Made by a program: the position numbers and the translations under genes. This document shows, in pieces, positions 31,081 to 44,980 of a DNA stretch of 64,000 nucleotides. Every line of letters begins with the position of its first letter. Positions within the stretch are counted from its first letter, which is position 1. The stretch comes from Gavia stellata (lineage: Eukaryota > Chordata > Aves > Gaviiformes > Gaviidae): contig NC_082603.1 in assembly GCF_030936135.1 (NCBI RefSeq), positions 11,872,880 through 11,936,879 of the forward strand, in the 5' to 3' direction. A model generated the notes under the pieces. That model made no database searches. It was not told the origin of the DNA and saw only the letters and a program-made list of their open reading frames with translations.

Positions 31081-31736
31081 AAAGAGACCCTCAGGCAGAT
31101 TAGTTAAAAAAACGAAGAGAGACAAAGAGAGAATTCGATCCATTACCTCTCAGTGAAATGATACTCAATATTTGTATAATCTTGCATTCATTTATACTTC
31201 TAAATCATTCAGGCTATTTTATGTACCAGGAAAATTGCCCTGGTATAGACTTATGAAGGCATATTAAAAAACATTCTAATACTCCTCAGAAAAATTTACT
31301 AGAGGCAGAGTCACGATGCACTTTCCTTTGATAAGTCTGGGATAAATCTGGGATTAATCAATAAATCTTCTTATATTTGGATATTAAAATAATATTTTAG
31401 TCATGGTAAATCTTAAAAAAAAATCTCATATTAAACTTAATTATAAACCAAAGTAACCGGTACTCAGACCTAGATTAGTAGTAGATTGCCAGACACTTGA
31501 ACACAAGCTATGCAAAAAATGATTTTTTGAAGAAAAAGTTGCCATTTCATTACAAGCTCTTGGCCATTGACTGAGTTTCTGCCAGTCTGATTAAAACAGC
31601 TCCCACAGTTGTGGTGTATGGCGCACTCGTGGGTGAATGGGAAGTACTCAGAGCAACCTGATATTGTTGTTCATCGCCCCGGCTGTCATTCAGAAATGAG
31701 CTAAGAAAAAACTAATAAATTAGATGTACAGACTGT

Positions 31737-31792
31737 CTCCCTTTTTCTTAAACTCACAGCTAATCTCCCTTTTTCCTAAACTCACAGCTAAT
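31737..31792 (+). repeat. Two tandem copies of a 28-bp unit
   Basis: The unit CTCCCTTTTTC(T)TAAACTC plus ACAGCTAAT occurs at 31737-31764 and 31765-31792 with only one difference, so the duplication is fairly recent. Confidence 0.9.
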
Positions 31793-34700
31793 CTTCTATT
31801 GCATACAGACATGTAGGAACCCAATTTAGAGACTCAAAATTTTGATACCTGTGTCCAGCTGTGACAGCAGAGAAAGTCAGAAGCTGGCTGAGCTGTGTCA
31901 CAGTCCAGTCATTTTTACTTGTAAGGTTCCTGCTCATTCTGTGGTTTATATTGCAAAAGTTCCTCTCACCAACATAACAAGCAGCCCAAATAAAAACGGT
32001 TTCTTCAAGGATATTTTTAAACATTAATATTAATCCTAACTGCAGTGCTAATGTCTGTATGGGACCTGGGCAGAGTTGTGACAACCTTATTTTAATGGTA
32101 TTTCAGAGATTTCCAAATTAGAATACAGGAAACAGGAAGTGGGAATAAATGAAACAAAGCCAAATGAAAGGATAAATGGAAAAAACATTTTAATACACAC
32201 TTGCCTATTCGTTAAACATTCATTCAATCACTTCCTGTGATTTTTAATAGTGTGGCTCTGTCTGCTCTTTTACACTTGACTTTGTCAGGAAAGGAGCTAA
32301 TTTTTTTGAAGATGATGTTTACAGTCAAAAGGATTTAGCTAGACGGTAGTAGCTTCATGCTAAGAGCCTCCTGCAATGCTTTTAAGATGTAAGAGAAGTA
32401 CTAAGTCTTTTGGATCACTCCCATGTACAGTAGCTCGTTGGATCATGCATCACTGGTTCTCACTAGTTCTCCACAACCTTCTTGTATAACTTCAGCTTCC
32501 TTTAGTGGTGTTTTTAAGCAACTTTTTCTATCAGGTCAGATGGATACTGGTTTAATACATGACAATTCCCATTCATAATGCTGAATTTTCTTTCATTTTC
32601 TCCCTTATCATTGGGTCTTCTTTCTCATTTAATCTCTGCCCCAGTGACTTACTGTTACTGCTGCAGCCCTTGAGATGTAAGACAACCTTGCTGTATTTTT
32701 TCTGTATTTCATCAGTATACCATCTCTTTTCACATCTTGACTGAAGATACTGTTTCTCATGATTTCTTACTGCTTTTGCTGTGGCTTTTTTTGACTGTTC
32801 TATTGCAAAACAGAGGAAAACACAGTGGAATACATTTGTATGGCAAGTGCAGTGTTTTACGGTAACGCCAGCCTCTCTTGCCAAAGGTGTATTACAGATG
32901 ACTTTCTGTCCTGTTTACCACACCATAGCTCCCAGTCTTGAGACTTCATATCCATATGTTTCAGTGATTCAAGTATGGGCAGAAGGAAATATCTGCCCTT
33001 ACGTAGTTGGATTTTTGTCAAAAGTATTAAGAGGACTATTAAAATACAAAACAACATATTTTAATTTCTGAAAAAGATTGCAATGCTGTGCAATCAAAAG
33101 ATAAAGAACATTTAAAATACAAAACTGCTGATTTGATAATAACTAGAAATGGTATAGAACATCCAATGTATTAGATTCTTCATGTGGTTTATCAGTGTCC
33201 AACCCTGGGTATCAGTAATACTTGACCTGGACAATTATTCTTCTCTCATTTACACTCCTGTAATGTTAAACTAACTCCTTTTTAGTCATGACATCAGAAG
33301 ATTATTTGCATATTCCCATTGGTATGACTGAATACAGTCCCACGCTGTGTGCACAAACCAACCTTTGTATGTGTCACCTGTTAAAAGAGCAAGGTTATAC
33401 TTCTCTTACGGCTTGCCCTTTTCCCATACTCCACACCCCCTTGAATAGCTGTACTGGAAATAAATGCAAACACTATTAAACAGAAGAGTAACCACATAGT
33501 GTGATTTAAACAAGAGCCAATTTAAGTAACTCTTGTGTTAATGTATGCAAAAAACAGTGTTCTGGGGCATGCAGCACTTGAAAGAACAGGACCATAAGTG
33601 TGTTGAGAGATTACTCTGCCTGCCTGTTACCATATTAAAGAGTCTTTCTGAAATTAGCATGTCTCTTGTGTCACAAGTTAAAAATATTTTCCATATTATA
33701 CTTAGTTGATTGAGTTTTAATAGAATATTTATTTTGTGGAAAATAAATTTAGTTCTTACTAGGACTTTGTTTTTAACAGTCCACCCTGTATTGATATTGT
33801 TGTATTGATCTCTGTTGAAATTTGATGTTGCTGTTTTCTAAGAAATTTTACAAATAAAAGCTAATGTAGGAGGTAAAGTTTACCTATAGACTCTTAGAAT
33901 AAATGTCAGCTGAAAAAATGGGGTAGCCGTAAGAAAAACAAAATCATAATCTATCCAATAAATCATCAGACAGGAAAGGAACATTACATATTAGAAAACC
34001 TTTCAGATAATACTAAAATATGTGTGACTTGGAGAAGACCACAGAGACTTTAATCAAAGGCTGCTGTACAACAGAATGAAACTGCTGATTCAATATATTG
34101 AGAATAAATTCACCAGCAGTACCATAAAATTTACGAGGCTCAGTCTTGTCTTCTGATTCCCTGGAGGAGATCATTGTGCATCCTAAAAAGCATATCAGAC
34201 CCACAAGGCTAACGATGATTCGAGTGGGCCACGTTCTGATTTTGTTTATGCGGAAGTCAAAGGACTTAAGTTCATGCAAGTTAAGAGTTAAGAATATGGG
34301 CTAGCACATTTTTGCAGTTAGTTTGTTGACATCAGAAAAAACAGGTGTATTTCCAGAGTAATTAAAGGGAACAAAACATCTTTAGTACCAAAATTGCTAC
34401 ACAAACTACATAGCATTATCTATTTTTTTTAAAAATTTTAGACCCAACTATGCATAAACTTATGCTGTACTAACATCAGTAGAGACACTCAGAGGAGTAG
34501 GATTTTGAAGGTCAGTTCCATGGATCCAGTCCTGAAGAAGGCACCTCCTTCTTCACCCTGTGAAACAGAAGCTGAGAAGAACCACTTTTCCTCTTTCCTT
34601 ATCTTTGCATTCACTTTGACAGGGAAGAAACACTGCGTTGTAAGCAAAATTTTCAGTTGGAACTAAAAAGAAATCCTTTTCTTATTTTCAGTTTAAAAAA

Positions 34701-34865
34701 AAGCAAGCACCCAAAAAAGAAACTAAGAAAAACACATATATAATTCATCAGAAATAATGCTGACTGTGAAATACTAAGTCATTTTCATGCAGTTTGCACA
34801 GAGATAAATGTGAGGAAAAGGAGAAAAAATAGGAGAGTTATATGTTGCATTTGATGCACTATGTA

Positions 34866-34888
34866 ATATATATATATACACACACACA
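34866..34888 (+). repeat. (AT)n(AC)n microsatellite
   Basis: Alternating AT passes into alternating AC over about 23 bases. Confidence 0.85.
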
Positions 34889-35718
34889 AAGTTTATTATA
34901 AGAGCCCTTTCATCTGATGTTTGAAGAACTCAGATTTGTCATTTTTCTTCTCCTTAATAGAGAGGAATACTCTCTAAATAGAGTCCAAAGATCCATAAAA
35001 GAAGAGAGGTCTTATTCTTTAGTTGGATCACCATCTGCTGCTTGCCCATACTCCCTTCAGCAATCTGAGGCCCCTAGACTTACACACCTTGTGTTATATT
35101 CCTGCAAGAAAATGGGATGAGTGTGAACTGATGCTCAAGGCTGCTTTTTACTAAAGTATTTTGACTCAATGGAAGATTAGCACTGAAACTGGGAAATGGC
35201 TGGTCACTGCTGCTTTGATACCCTCTTTCACAGTGATTTTACACATAGCTGTCCAAGGGCATGCAAGGGGAGAAGCTGTTGCAAAGCCATCACTCTCCCT
35301 GTGTGCATTTGCTAAGTAGGAAACACCATGCACCATTCAGAGCATGGGCACCGCGTATTCACTGCTACACATTTTGGACAGGTAACAGCATGGTATAATG
35401 TTGCTTTGTGCTATAAGTTCCTTATCTGTGTCCTTTAAAAAACTGGAAAGTGGCTTGATAGTCCAAATACTAATGGTTCCACGAGCAGGGAGTTAATGAA
35501 GCATTTTAATCCTCTCTTCCCCTCTTTCAGTTCTCTGCTGTTGAATAAAGGGTGAGCATATTAGCCTTTCTTTCAGCATGGTACCCAGCAGTTACTTTCC
35601 TGTATCTGGACACTGATTCACACAAGGCATATAGGAACTTAAAGTCTTGGATAGGCGAACTCCCTGTTGAAATAAGCTAACATTGACTGATGGATTCAGA
35701 AATTATTGAAGGAAGAAG

Positions 35719-35739
35719 TATATATACACACACACACAC
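35719..35739 (+). repeat. (TA)n(CA)n microsatellite
   Basis: A short TA run is followed by nine or so CA units and then GTGCAGGCACACACC. Confidence 0.85.
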
Positions 35740-38700
35740 GTGCAGGCACACACCAAGTATAATTGCACCTTTATAACAGCCTCTTTACATGCTGTAGAGG
35801 AGCAGGAAAAGGCACACACTGAAGTATTTCTGTATTTCCTTTCATTTTTAAATCATGAAAAAATGTAAAATGCTACCAAACTTGGGCAGATTTCATACTC
35901 ACTTCACACTAGAGCTAGACAGCAACAGGACAGTCGTGTAACCCAACATGGGCTTGTAAAGATGACTCCCTACCTTTACCTGGAAATTTTATATAGCACA
36001 TAGGTTTCTAGTAAAGAGCTGGAACAATCATAGTTAATATTATTTTTTTCTTGACCTTTGTAGCATTTTATTACTGAGGTTATAGGTAGTAATCACATTT
36101 TATTAGGGCATTCACTGATTCTGAAAGTTATGTGCATTTACTTTTAAAACCACATTGGTGTTATGTGCTGCTTTTTGACAGCAACCTTGCACAGGAGGTT
36201 TCCCACTGTTAGCAGCGACCCATCTGGAGAGTCCAAATCCTTCTCTACCTATGTAACAATTTGGAAATCATGCATGCATTCAGGAGTAAAAATTAGCCTC
36301 TGGAGTGCACTTGTCTTATAAAACGTTGATTTGGGGCGATTTGCTTCACTATAGCATAAGAAAATGGAGTAACAACTCAAGTTATATGTCTGCAACGACT
36401 TGTGAGTGATCTCTACAAACTACATTTGAAAGAAAGTTCAACCATCCCTTGAACCTGTATGCTTCAGGCTGAACAATTCAGACAGATGTTTAATCACTTG
36501 ATATTCACTAGGAAATGGCTATTCAATGGCCATAGAATTCAAAAGTGGCATTATGAGATGAATGCTTCATGTTATTTCTATATTGGCATTCCCTTTTAGA
36601 AGCATAAGTAAAAACAATTCAGCTGAATCCAACACGGTTTTATCACACAAATTTCAATCATCTTTTTTTTTTTTAATCATTAGATACCCTTTTAAATTTT
36701 TAGTAGCAGAAAAGCCCAAAGCTATAGTGCAAGTTGACGCAAATGAAAAGAGATGAAAAAGGATTCTCCAACTTCTCATAAAGGCAGGTGCAGACTGGGT
36801 AAAAGTTGAGTGCATTGCTTAACTGAATCTGCAGCAATAATAAGAAGGAAAATATTTAACTTAGAGCAACACAAAAAAACCATGACCCCGAAACTTTTAA
36901 CAGGTAATTCATCAAGTGTCAGGCTGAGAAAACCTCTTCAGAAGAAAAATTGTAATAAATCTGTAGTTGTTGGTTACAGTATGCTAAATATTGTGAAACA
37001 CTTTCCCAAAAGAAAGACACAGTGTAGTTTTGATAAGATTAAGGTGCATTTCAGCAAAGCATACACATTATTCTTCATTTTACTGTGTGGCAATTTCAAT
37101 GTTCTTCTTCAGAGAAAACGAAAGTTTATAATGATTAACACTCTGCGCTGTGGGAAGCATACACTCTACAACAATACTACTCTTGTGTTGCACTAGCCTT
37201 CCTCATCTATAACATCAGCACAAACAGTTTTTCAGATGAGTAACCAGCATTTCTGAGATAAGTCCTTCCTTTAACTACAATTGATAATGCATGATTATGT
37301 ATTGCAATGTGAACAGAGGCCTCAACAAGCCTGACAAACTTCCTCTGCGTCCCGTACCAAAAGCTCAGGGCCCGGCTGAGTGGGAGTCTGGGGTTTAGCA
37401 GAAAAATGTGACACTCCCATCCCCAACCCCAGACCACCTTTTTCTCCTGCCAAGAGACAGGGTGTCATCACAGTGCTCAGGATTAGACCTTTACATTTCA
37501 AATTGAGAGTCTATTTCCTCCACTCCTGGAAATACCCTACGTGGCTTGCATTATATTGGTAAGATGAGTTAAACAAACTAATAGTTTTGTCTAAAGGTAT
37601 TATCATGCATGCCTGTTTTCTAATCCTTGTTAGCAGAGAACTCAGAAAAGTGATTTAAAGTCACCTTATAATTCCAGCTGCAAGTGGAGGAACTCAGGCA
37701 TGCCACTAGGGAATTCTGTGTTCAGACCTGTATTCAGGTACCTAACAGTATGAAGTTCACTGTGCAGATAAGCAATACCACATGAATCTTTCATAGTGGA
37801 CACAAAGTGTCACAGTTCCACCAGGATCCACGGTTCTATTAAACCCCCGGGAAAAAAGGCCAATGGACTTGGTGGAGGGGACACATCTCTTTGTCTCTCT
37901 CTTCTCACAAATCTGATTTTTTTAGTTTTAAATGGGGAACACTATTTTGTATTGAAATTGAAGAGTAAGCTAATGTAGGGAGCACAGTGACCCTCCCACG
38001 CTTGGGGCATAGACTCTCCCACTGCACTGTGACCCACCTTCATCCATTCCTATCCCAAGACACATGAACTCCGCCCGACCCAGCCATACAGCAGTTCTGC
38101 TCTGGTGCTTTACTGAGAAGAGCTGGGATGGCCAAAGGCTGGGACAACAAGGGGAGCACGCAGGCTGCAGCCAGCCCTTCCTTAGTGCTGCAGCAAATAG
38201 GCTGTGCAAGTAGTGATTCCCTATTGGGGCGAGGGAGAAGGAGAGCGAGCACCAAAGGTTTCTTTCACAGAGGTCACAATACTGAAATATTGTCAATTAA
38301 TACTGATACTGTGCACATTTCTACCATGAAGTCACTGAAGATATTTTTCCAGGTCAACACAGGAAGGACAAAATCTTAAAACCTTATCAGAATACAGTGC
38401 ATTGCATCCTGTCATCTGCCTGTACGCAAAACACCTGTCAGTGGATATCGTACAGGCAAACTGACTGCGCAGTGTCTCATTCACCATCTCTACCTGTTTA
38501 CCTATTAACATTCCAGATGCTGGGAGACCTTTTTTGCATAATGAGTTATGCTCTTATGTTAGTTTATTCTGGCTTGCTTGGTAGTTAGTAGGCAGCATAG
38601 TGGGACGGTGCTGGGTGGTTGTGGCAATGATCATTTGTCTTCCAGCTTATGACTTAGGGAATATGCTACAAGTAGTCCAAACAGCATGAGATACTGTTAT

Positions 38701-38869
38701 GGATGACTCCAAATTCTGACACACTTCCTTGTCCTCACTGTAAGCATAGGTAAACAGGATTTAGGTATAGGAAATAGGATTTACCTATTGCCATGTATTA
38801 ATGCTATCAGAAAGCTATCCCTTGCTCCACCTTTGTATCCCTGCTGTTTGAGAGAGTAGACAATGCACA

Positions 38870-39240
38870 TGTCCACTTTCACCTCTGGGACTTCTGCCTG
38901 TGCTGGCAACAACTGCCATCCTCTACTTCTCCAACACAAAGTACTTGCTCCTTCTCTGCCCCAGCAGATCACTTACTGTGACACAAACGCTTTAAGTCTG
39001 CATCTCATACAATCTCATCATCCTCACCTTCAAGGTTTTATCTGACATCCAGCTTCCCTTCTCACAGCACTGCCTCCCCATTCCCCTCCTTGAAAGCCTC
39101 CTCCTAAGCAGTCTCCTTGCTTCCCTTGTCACTTAGCAGCAGTTTTACAAATGTGATGTTTTATTCCTTTCATACTCATAACATTATTACTCTTTCATGC
39201 CACCCTGCGTGCTGGAAATGATCTCCTATTTCTTTTGAGT
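38870..39240. repeat. Possible ancient LINE-derived sequence (weak)
   Basis: A pyrimidine-rich stretch with words such as CCCCTCCTTGAAAGCCTCCT resembles old L3/CR1-type 3' sequence seen across amniotes. The match is from memory and too loose to be sure. Confidence 0.2.
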
Positions 39241-41664
39241 CACACACCCTCCTCTAGCTTCCTGCACATCTTTCCTTAAAAGCCATTTCTTCAGCAACAA
39301 TTTCCAGTTATGCTATCCCCACTGGTGTGTCATCATCTGAATGCCACTGGCCAGAGAAGACCTACATTTAACCGTCTGGGCACAGTATTCACTCATGCTT
39401 TTGCTTAAGGCTGGGTAGCTGTGAAATGGGTATCTCATTTGACAACTTGCTTAGGGAAGACATGGGTTACATTATCCTTGTGTCAATGTTCTGTTATGGC
39501 AGGGAGCAGCTGCAAATTTCGGGAGCGTTCTTGCAGTAGCCAGTCGTTGGCCGTATGATGTTCAATTTTTATATATAAGCATTCCCAGTCGTAGGGACAA
39601 AGGACACTTTTTTTCTTGTTGTTGTTAAAGCATTGATAATACTCTTAAAGATCTCCACAAGCTGGAAAACCTCAAAGTTTATCCAGCAGTACAAGTTTAT
39701 AAGCTTGTTTCTAATTCAATGTACACCATGATTGAAAATGATGTTGATTATAGGGAAGTCCCAGACCAGAGCTGTTATCTTGGTGACAGAATCTTATCTT
39801 TTCTCCTGCTTTGCCCTGTTAATGGTGGACTAGCATGCTTTGGCTTCGGAGTCAGAAGACTGAAGTCCACAAGGTGCTTTTTCTGCAGAGGACATTCCTT
39901 TTCAGGACTCATGCTTCACTTTGGCCACCAAAACTTAAGCCTCTTTGCATTCAGGATCAGTTTAAGACACATACTTGCTTTGGTGAAAGGCTGGTTTTTT
40001 TGTTTTGCCAAATAATATGCTTCTGCAACTCATTTATTGACATGCCACGGAAATACGAAAGTGTTTGCGTTCTGGCTGAAGTTACACACGTCAAAGTTTA
40101 CCAGCTCATTCTAACATAAGAAGTGATGTGTTACCATTTTAGTTCAATGTGTTCTATGTTGTTTTCTATTTTTCATTTCGTATGCATTAGCAGAGATAAA
40201 GTATGTGTTTTTCCTCATCTACATGCCTTTCAGAGGTGGGCTGGAATTGATCACTTACCCTACATTTTAGTAATCCATGAACCTCCTTAAAGTCATCTCT
40301 GCTTCTTCCTAGTGCAAACTGGGAAGCATTCTGCTGTCCTACCAGCTTTCTTAAAATGGCAAAAGCAGCTGGATCCAATAGTCTACTGAAGGCAATACTG
40401 TGTTTCGGATGTGTATTGTGCTTTTTATGCTATCCATTTTATAGGCTTTCACTGGTTAATATACAGTGAATACGGAGGAGCACATTTTGTGAACGACTAG
40501 CAGATGTTCGCTGTTGCTAGTTTTATGAGTCTTGTAGAACAGCAGGAACAGACTATGTGCAAAACATTTTTTTTTTGTGATTTTGCCATCTCATACTGTT
40601 CTCACAGCATTGGCTCAGTAATGATACGATAAAGCTTGGGAGGTAAGCTTTGATTCCAGACTAGCTGCTGTTGGGGCCTTCAGAAAGCCAGACCTGTAAA
40701 GTGCAGTTTGTTTTCAAAAGGCTGTGACTGAGACAGATGGGTTAGCTGGAAATATGTCATTTATAATATAATCAAATGCTTGATCTCTTATTCAGATATT
40801 AGTTGTTATGACATGGATGCTGAATGTTTAAACTGTCTCGCAGTTCGTTTCACTCAGGTGTAAGCTGTGATAGCTTTGCGTGAAATGCTAATTTTGGATG
40901 AAATTATCATGTTAGCATGATTTATTTGATTTTTTTTAACACCTTGTTGTACCAAAGAGAAAATGATCACAAAACAGTTTCATGTAAATAGCAAGAGTAC
41001 TAGAATCTGTAAATTTCAAACATTTTCTTCAAATAATACCTTATTTTAAACCTGGCCCAAGTTTTTGTACGGAATGTATCAATGTGGTAATTTACTGTCC
41101 TCTCTTGAGCTAACAAGTCACTTGGCTGAAATGGTTTTGTAGCCAAATACATGTTGTGGGCAGAGGAATAGATCTCTAATACAGAATCAGCCTTGCTCTG
41201 TGATCTGAACAGAAATGAATTATCATGGGCACAGACAGCATAGGGACGGAGCAAGGCTGAGTTTGTGATAGCACTAGTTTTACTTTGACTTAGTAATATA
41301 TCCATCTACAAAGTCCACACCTCTTTCTTTCCTCCATCTCTATTGCCAATGGATCTGTAGCTTACAGGAGTTATCTGAGCATACATGTATTATCTGTGAC
41401 TGTAGGCAGAACAGCAACTGTGATAAAAGATTGTTCTTAATACTGGAAAGCCAAAGCATGCAAAACATTTGAAACATCGGAACTAAGAGTGTTTGCACAA
41501 TATTAATTCAGCCCTTTTGTGTCTATGCATTAAAATCCATTATAACAGAAACGCAGATTGAAGATAAAATATTAATAGGACAATCTTAATATGAGGATTA
41601 ACTAATTCTGCAGTGCTTGATTTTGCAACCTTAAGATATTATTTTGGCACAGATATTTGGATAC

Positions 41665-41745
41665 AGTTTTTGTTTTTTGTTTGTTTGGTGGTTGTTTTTT
41701 AAAGGGGGGGGGGATAAAAATAAAATTTAAAAAACCAAACCAAAA
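41665..41745. repeat. Low-complexity T/G-rich, G10 and A/C-rich block
   Basis: A TTTTGTTTG-type stretch is followed by AAAGGGGGGGGGG and then an AAAACC-type stretch. The two flanks are partly complementary, so a hairpin with the G run in its loop region is possible. Confidence 0.6.
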
Positions 41746-43207
41746 CAAAAGCCCACGAAAATTGCATCATCCATCCTCTAGGTAAAGCAGTAGTGGAGGG
41801 AATGAGTTGTGCAGTTTTCCAGCACAGATACCTGCTGCAGACATGGAGCAGGCAAAAGCAAGAACTGAGGGCCCTAGTGCAGGCTGTGGGGGAGAATGTG
41901 ATCTGCTGCACAAGGGTTCTTCTGCCCTTTTCTCCCCACTGGCTTTGTGCAAATCTGCTCGCTTTCCCTCCTGATTTCATTTGCTTGCACAGTCCAGCAA
42001 GAGAGAATAATTTGAGACAGATACCTAAGGGGGAGAAACTGGGACAAGAACAGTTGGAAGAAGACTGTGAGTGGGGAGAAGGGAAGTTAAGATGAATGAA
42101 GCAGGCAAACAGAGACTTTGATGTTTAAGATGTTAAAGTCTGAGATATATGGCAAGTGAATGGAAAGAGGAAGACAATACTAGGTAACTTTCACAGGTGA
42201 CACTACAAAAATCTCTTAGTAACAAACATTACTTCCTTCTCTACCACACAACCAGAAAACAAGCTTGAAAGAATAAAGTTCAAAAATTCATTAGGTCATA
42301 GCTGATAAAATGTGAAAATATCTATTGCACTATCTAATTAAGTTCGTGCAAGATTGCTCCTTATAATGCAGTTCCCCGTGCATTATGAAATCTAGTTCTA
42401 AAGCGATTGAAATTAGAAACCCTGAAAAACAGTTTTAATAGTTCCATGTCTCAGAAATTCTAGGCATTTCTCCACTTTAAATATTCTCTTTGCTAATTTC
42501 TTTTTTACTTCTCCTAATTTATAGCATTTTTAATCTGTTCAGCAATTGCTACCTATGCAGGTTCAGTAAGAACAGGTCCAGAGGATATTGATGCTTACCA
42601 TGACTTAAATTCATAGTCTGCCTTCCACTAATTTGTGAATTTTTTCCTCCTGTTTCCATGGAAATCTTAATTATTTTTCAGTCTTTAAAGTGGATAAAAC
42701 TGAATGCAATCCAGTTGCAATAGGAGTCAGTTCAGTGATACACTTTGTTGTCCTGTAATATGTACATTCCAAATAACATTGCACAAAAACTTAATGTAGG
42801 TTGCTTGTGCTGAGCACTCGGTATGTTCCTTCTATTACCAAATGCAGTCAGTGATATGTCTCACTGATCACTACTGCCTTGTGCACAGCCCTTTCTTGTC
42901 CCACCGCTGACACCTGAAGCTGCTCAGCTTCTGTTTACGAAGAAGTTTTCTTCTTTTTTCATAGTACCACAACCATTCTTAGAAAGAGTGTTTACCTCTC
43001 TCTTCACTTTTTCCTTTGCAAGGGACCTATCTCTGAGTTGGGCATGTTGCAGCAATAATGCTCTTCAATCTGCAGATTCCTTACTATTTCCAGAAGATGA
43101 GGTTCAAGGATGGGGAGTATGGGAATGTTCACACCAGTATTATTTCTGCTAGTCTTGTTTTGGGTAAAAATAATATCCCATTTCCATGACCATTTCATAA
43201 ATATACT

Positions 43208-43228
43208 ATTATTATTATTATTATTATT
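43208..43228 (+). repeat. (ATT)7 microsatellite
   Basis: Seven perfect ATT units, about 250 bases before the next NR5A2 exon. Confidence 0.9.
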
Positions 43229-43474
43229 TTGCATAACAATGCTGTAATTCTGCTTTCCTAGAATGTAATCAGTAGTAAATATTCTATAAATTTTATGGAT
43301 AAGGGTTTCAGCAATGCCCTATTTATTCAGCTGAGAATAGCAATTTTGTGGATGAATAATTTCTGATAGCACTTCTGTTCTCATGACGTTAACCAGATGC
43401 TTGAAGAAGGACTGACTCCATAGTGTGACTTAGTTCCAAGAGTGATACCACCAATGTTCATGTTTGCTTTACAG

Positions 43475-43594
43475 GTTGATGACCAAATGAAGTTGCTTCA
43501 GAACTGCTGGAGTGAACTCTTAATTCTAGATCACATTTACCGGCAAGTGGTACATGGGAAAGAAGGCTCTATCCTCCTGGTTACCGGGCAACAA
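43475..43594 (+). CDS. NR5A2: NR5A2 exon: central LBD helices
   Basis: The exon is exactly 120 bases, 40 codons, phase 0 at both ends, residues 299-338. It encodes [20 protein letters not shown], then [20 protein letters not shown], covering the region around LBD helices 4-5 and the beta turn. D317, H318 and R321 equal human D389, H390 and R393, which line or border the ligand pocket. Acceptor TTTGCTTTACAG and donor GTGAGT are both strong. At residue 332 the sequence has Leu (GSILLVTG) where, from memory, human and chicken NR5A2 have Phe; NR5A1 also has GSILLVTG. The exon is otherwise as expected and shows no break. Because it is a multiple of three, its skipping would keep frame but remove part of the pocket. 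Confidence 0.98.
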
Positions 43595-44742
43595 GTGAGT
43601 ATGTGGGCTCAGAGAAGTATTGATGGCTTTTTAATAATCATTTTCAAAATAGCAGGAGTTTAACTAGGTCAGAAGCACTCCTGTGTTCTCAGAGATTCTC
43701 CACAAATAATGTAGATAAAATGACTTGTGCACTCTGTTCCTAGTCTGCTGATTACAGTTAAACTTATAAAAGCAGATATAATCATAAGCTCTTTGCTTTT
43801 CAAATATACTTGTATACTTCAGTGATTGAAAAATAGCAGATGAGAAGTGTTTCTCGAGAAGTTGTATTTCCTTGGGGCTAAAATGGTTTCTGACAGCAAC
43901 AACAACAAAACTCCAAAACCTGATGCTTTAGGTCTAAGCAATTATAGCTTATTTTCCCTTCAGAATTGTGGTTTACTCAAAAGAATCACTAGCTGGGTCA
44001 GAAACCTAGAGAAGCTGCAGCTACTACTTCAGAAATATCTTGCTTTTAGAGAAGTATGTGCATGTGTGAGAAACTGGGCAGCTGAGACATCTAATCCCAG
44101 GAAAATTATTCAGTCCATAGGCTATAAATGCAGGTATTGTCTCAGGAGCTGTCTCAGGGCATGCATCCTGCAGTTTCTGCACAGCTTTCCAAGGGTTAAT
44201 TTTCTTCAGGTGTCGGACGCATAGATCTCCCAAAATGCAAGAGCAATAATACGGCAAATATTAGGAAAAATGTGAGAAAACCCAAAGGAAATAGAAAGTT
44301 TTGTCTCCCTCATTCTTTCCAAAGCACAAAGAACTTGACAGTAAAATAAGAACCTTATTCCTAAGATTCTTATTCTGGTTTTAACAGAAAAAAAAAATTA
44401 CAGTATCAAAGAGAAGCAAAGTATGCTTGTACATTATGTTCCTGATTCAAAGTGAAAACAAACGATGGCCCACTGGTATTTAAGTAGCTGCAAACTGAAC
44501 TGCCTCAATTTATACACACATGGGAAAGAGCTCCTTTTTCTAAGATACATCATTTGTGTCTCCATGTTGTGCAATCTGCTTACAGCTTTAGTTATTTTTT
44601 TAAAACTGTAGCCATTTCTTAACACTAAGAACAAGTGTTTGTAAGAATCAGAAGGAGAAATAACTGTTTGCATTTATGATTAAATGGTGTGAAGTGGAAG
44701 GTAGAAGTGATCAACTTGTCCAAGAAAAGAAGTGGACAAATT

Positions 44743-44980
44743 CAAATTCTAGCTATGGAACTGACTCCTGCACCTTTGTGGAAAGTCACTAACCTATCTG
44801 AGATAAAGTTGTACTCCCTAATTATATGAGCAAAAATTAGTTTCATTAATCTTGATTTATATAGGTGCTATTGAGAAAATGACTGATCCCCTTTCCATTT
44901 CATCATCTGCAAAACATGGACAATTGTACCTGCAATTATTTTATTTACCACACTTTTTCCTTTGTTTATAAAGCTATGAG
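44743..44980 (+). mobile_element. MIR-like SINE fragment
   Basis: The order of words follows the core-SINE/MIR pattern: AAATTCTAGCTATGGAACTG, then AAGTCACTAACCTATCTGAG, and later TTCCATTTCATCATCTGCAA AACATGGACAATTGTACCTG. This corresponds to the MIR 'tcctggctctgcc...cttgggcaagt...cctcagtttcctcatctgtaaaatggg...tacctac' layout, with an insertion between the two halves. It is old and diverged. Confidence 0.5.
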
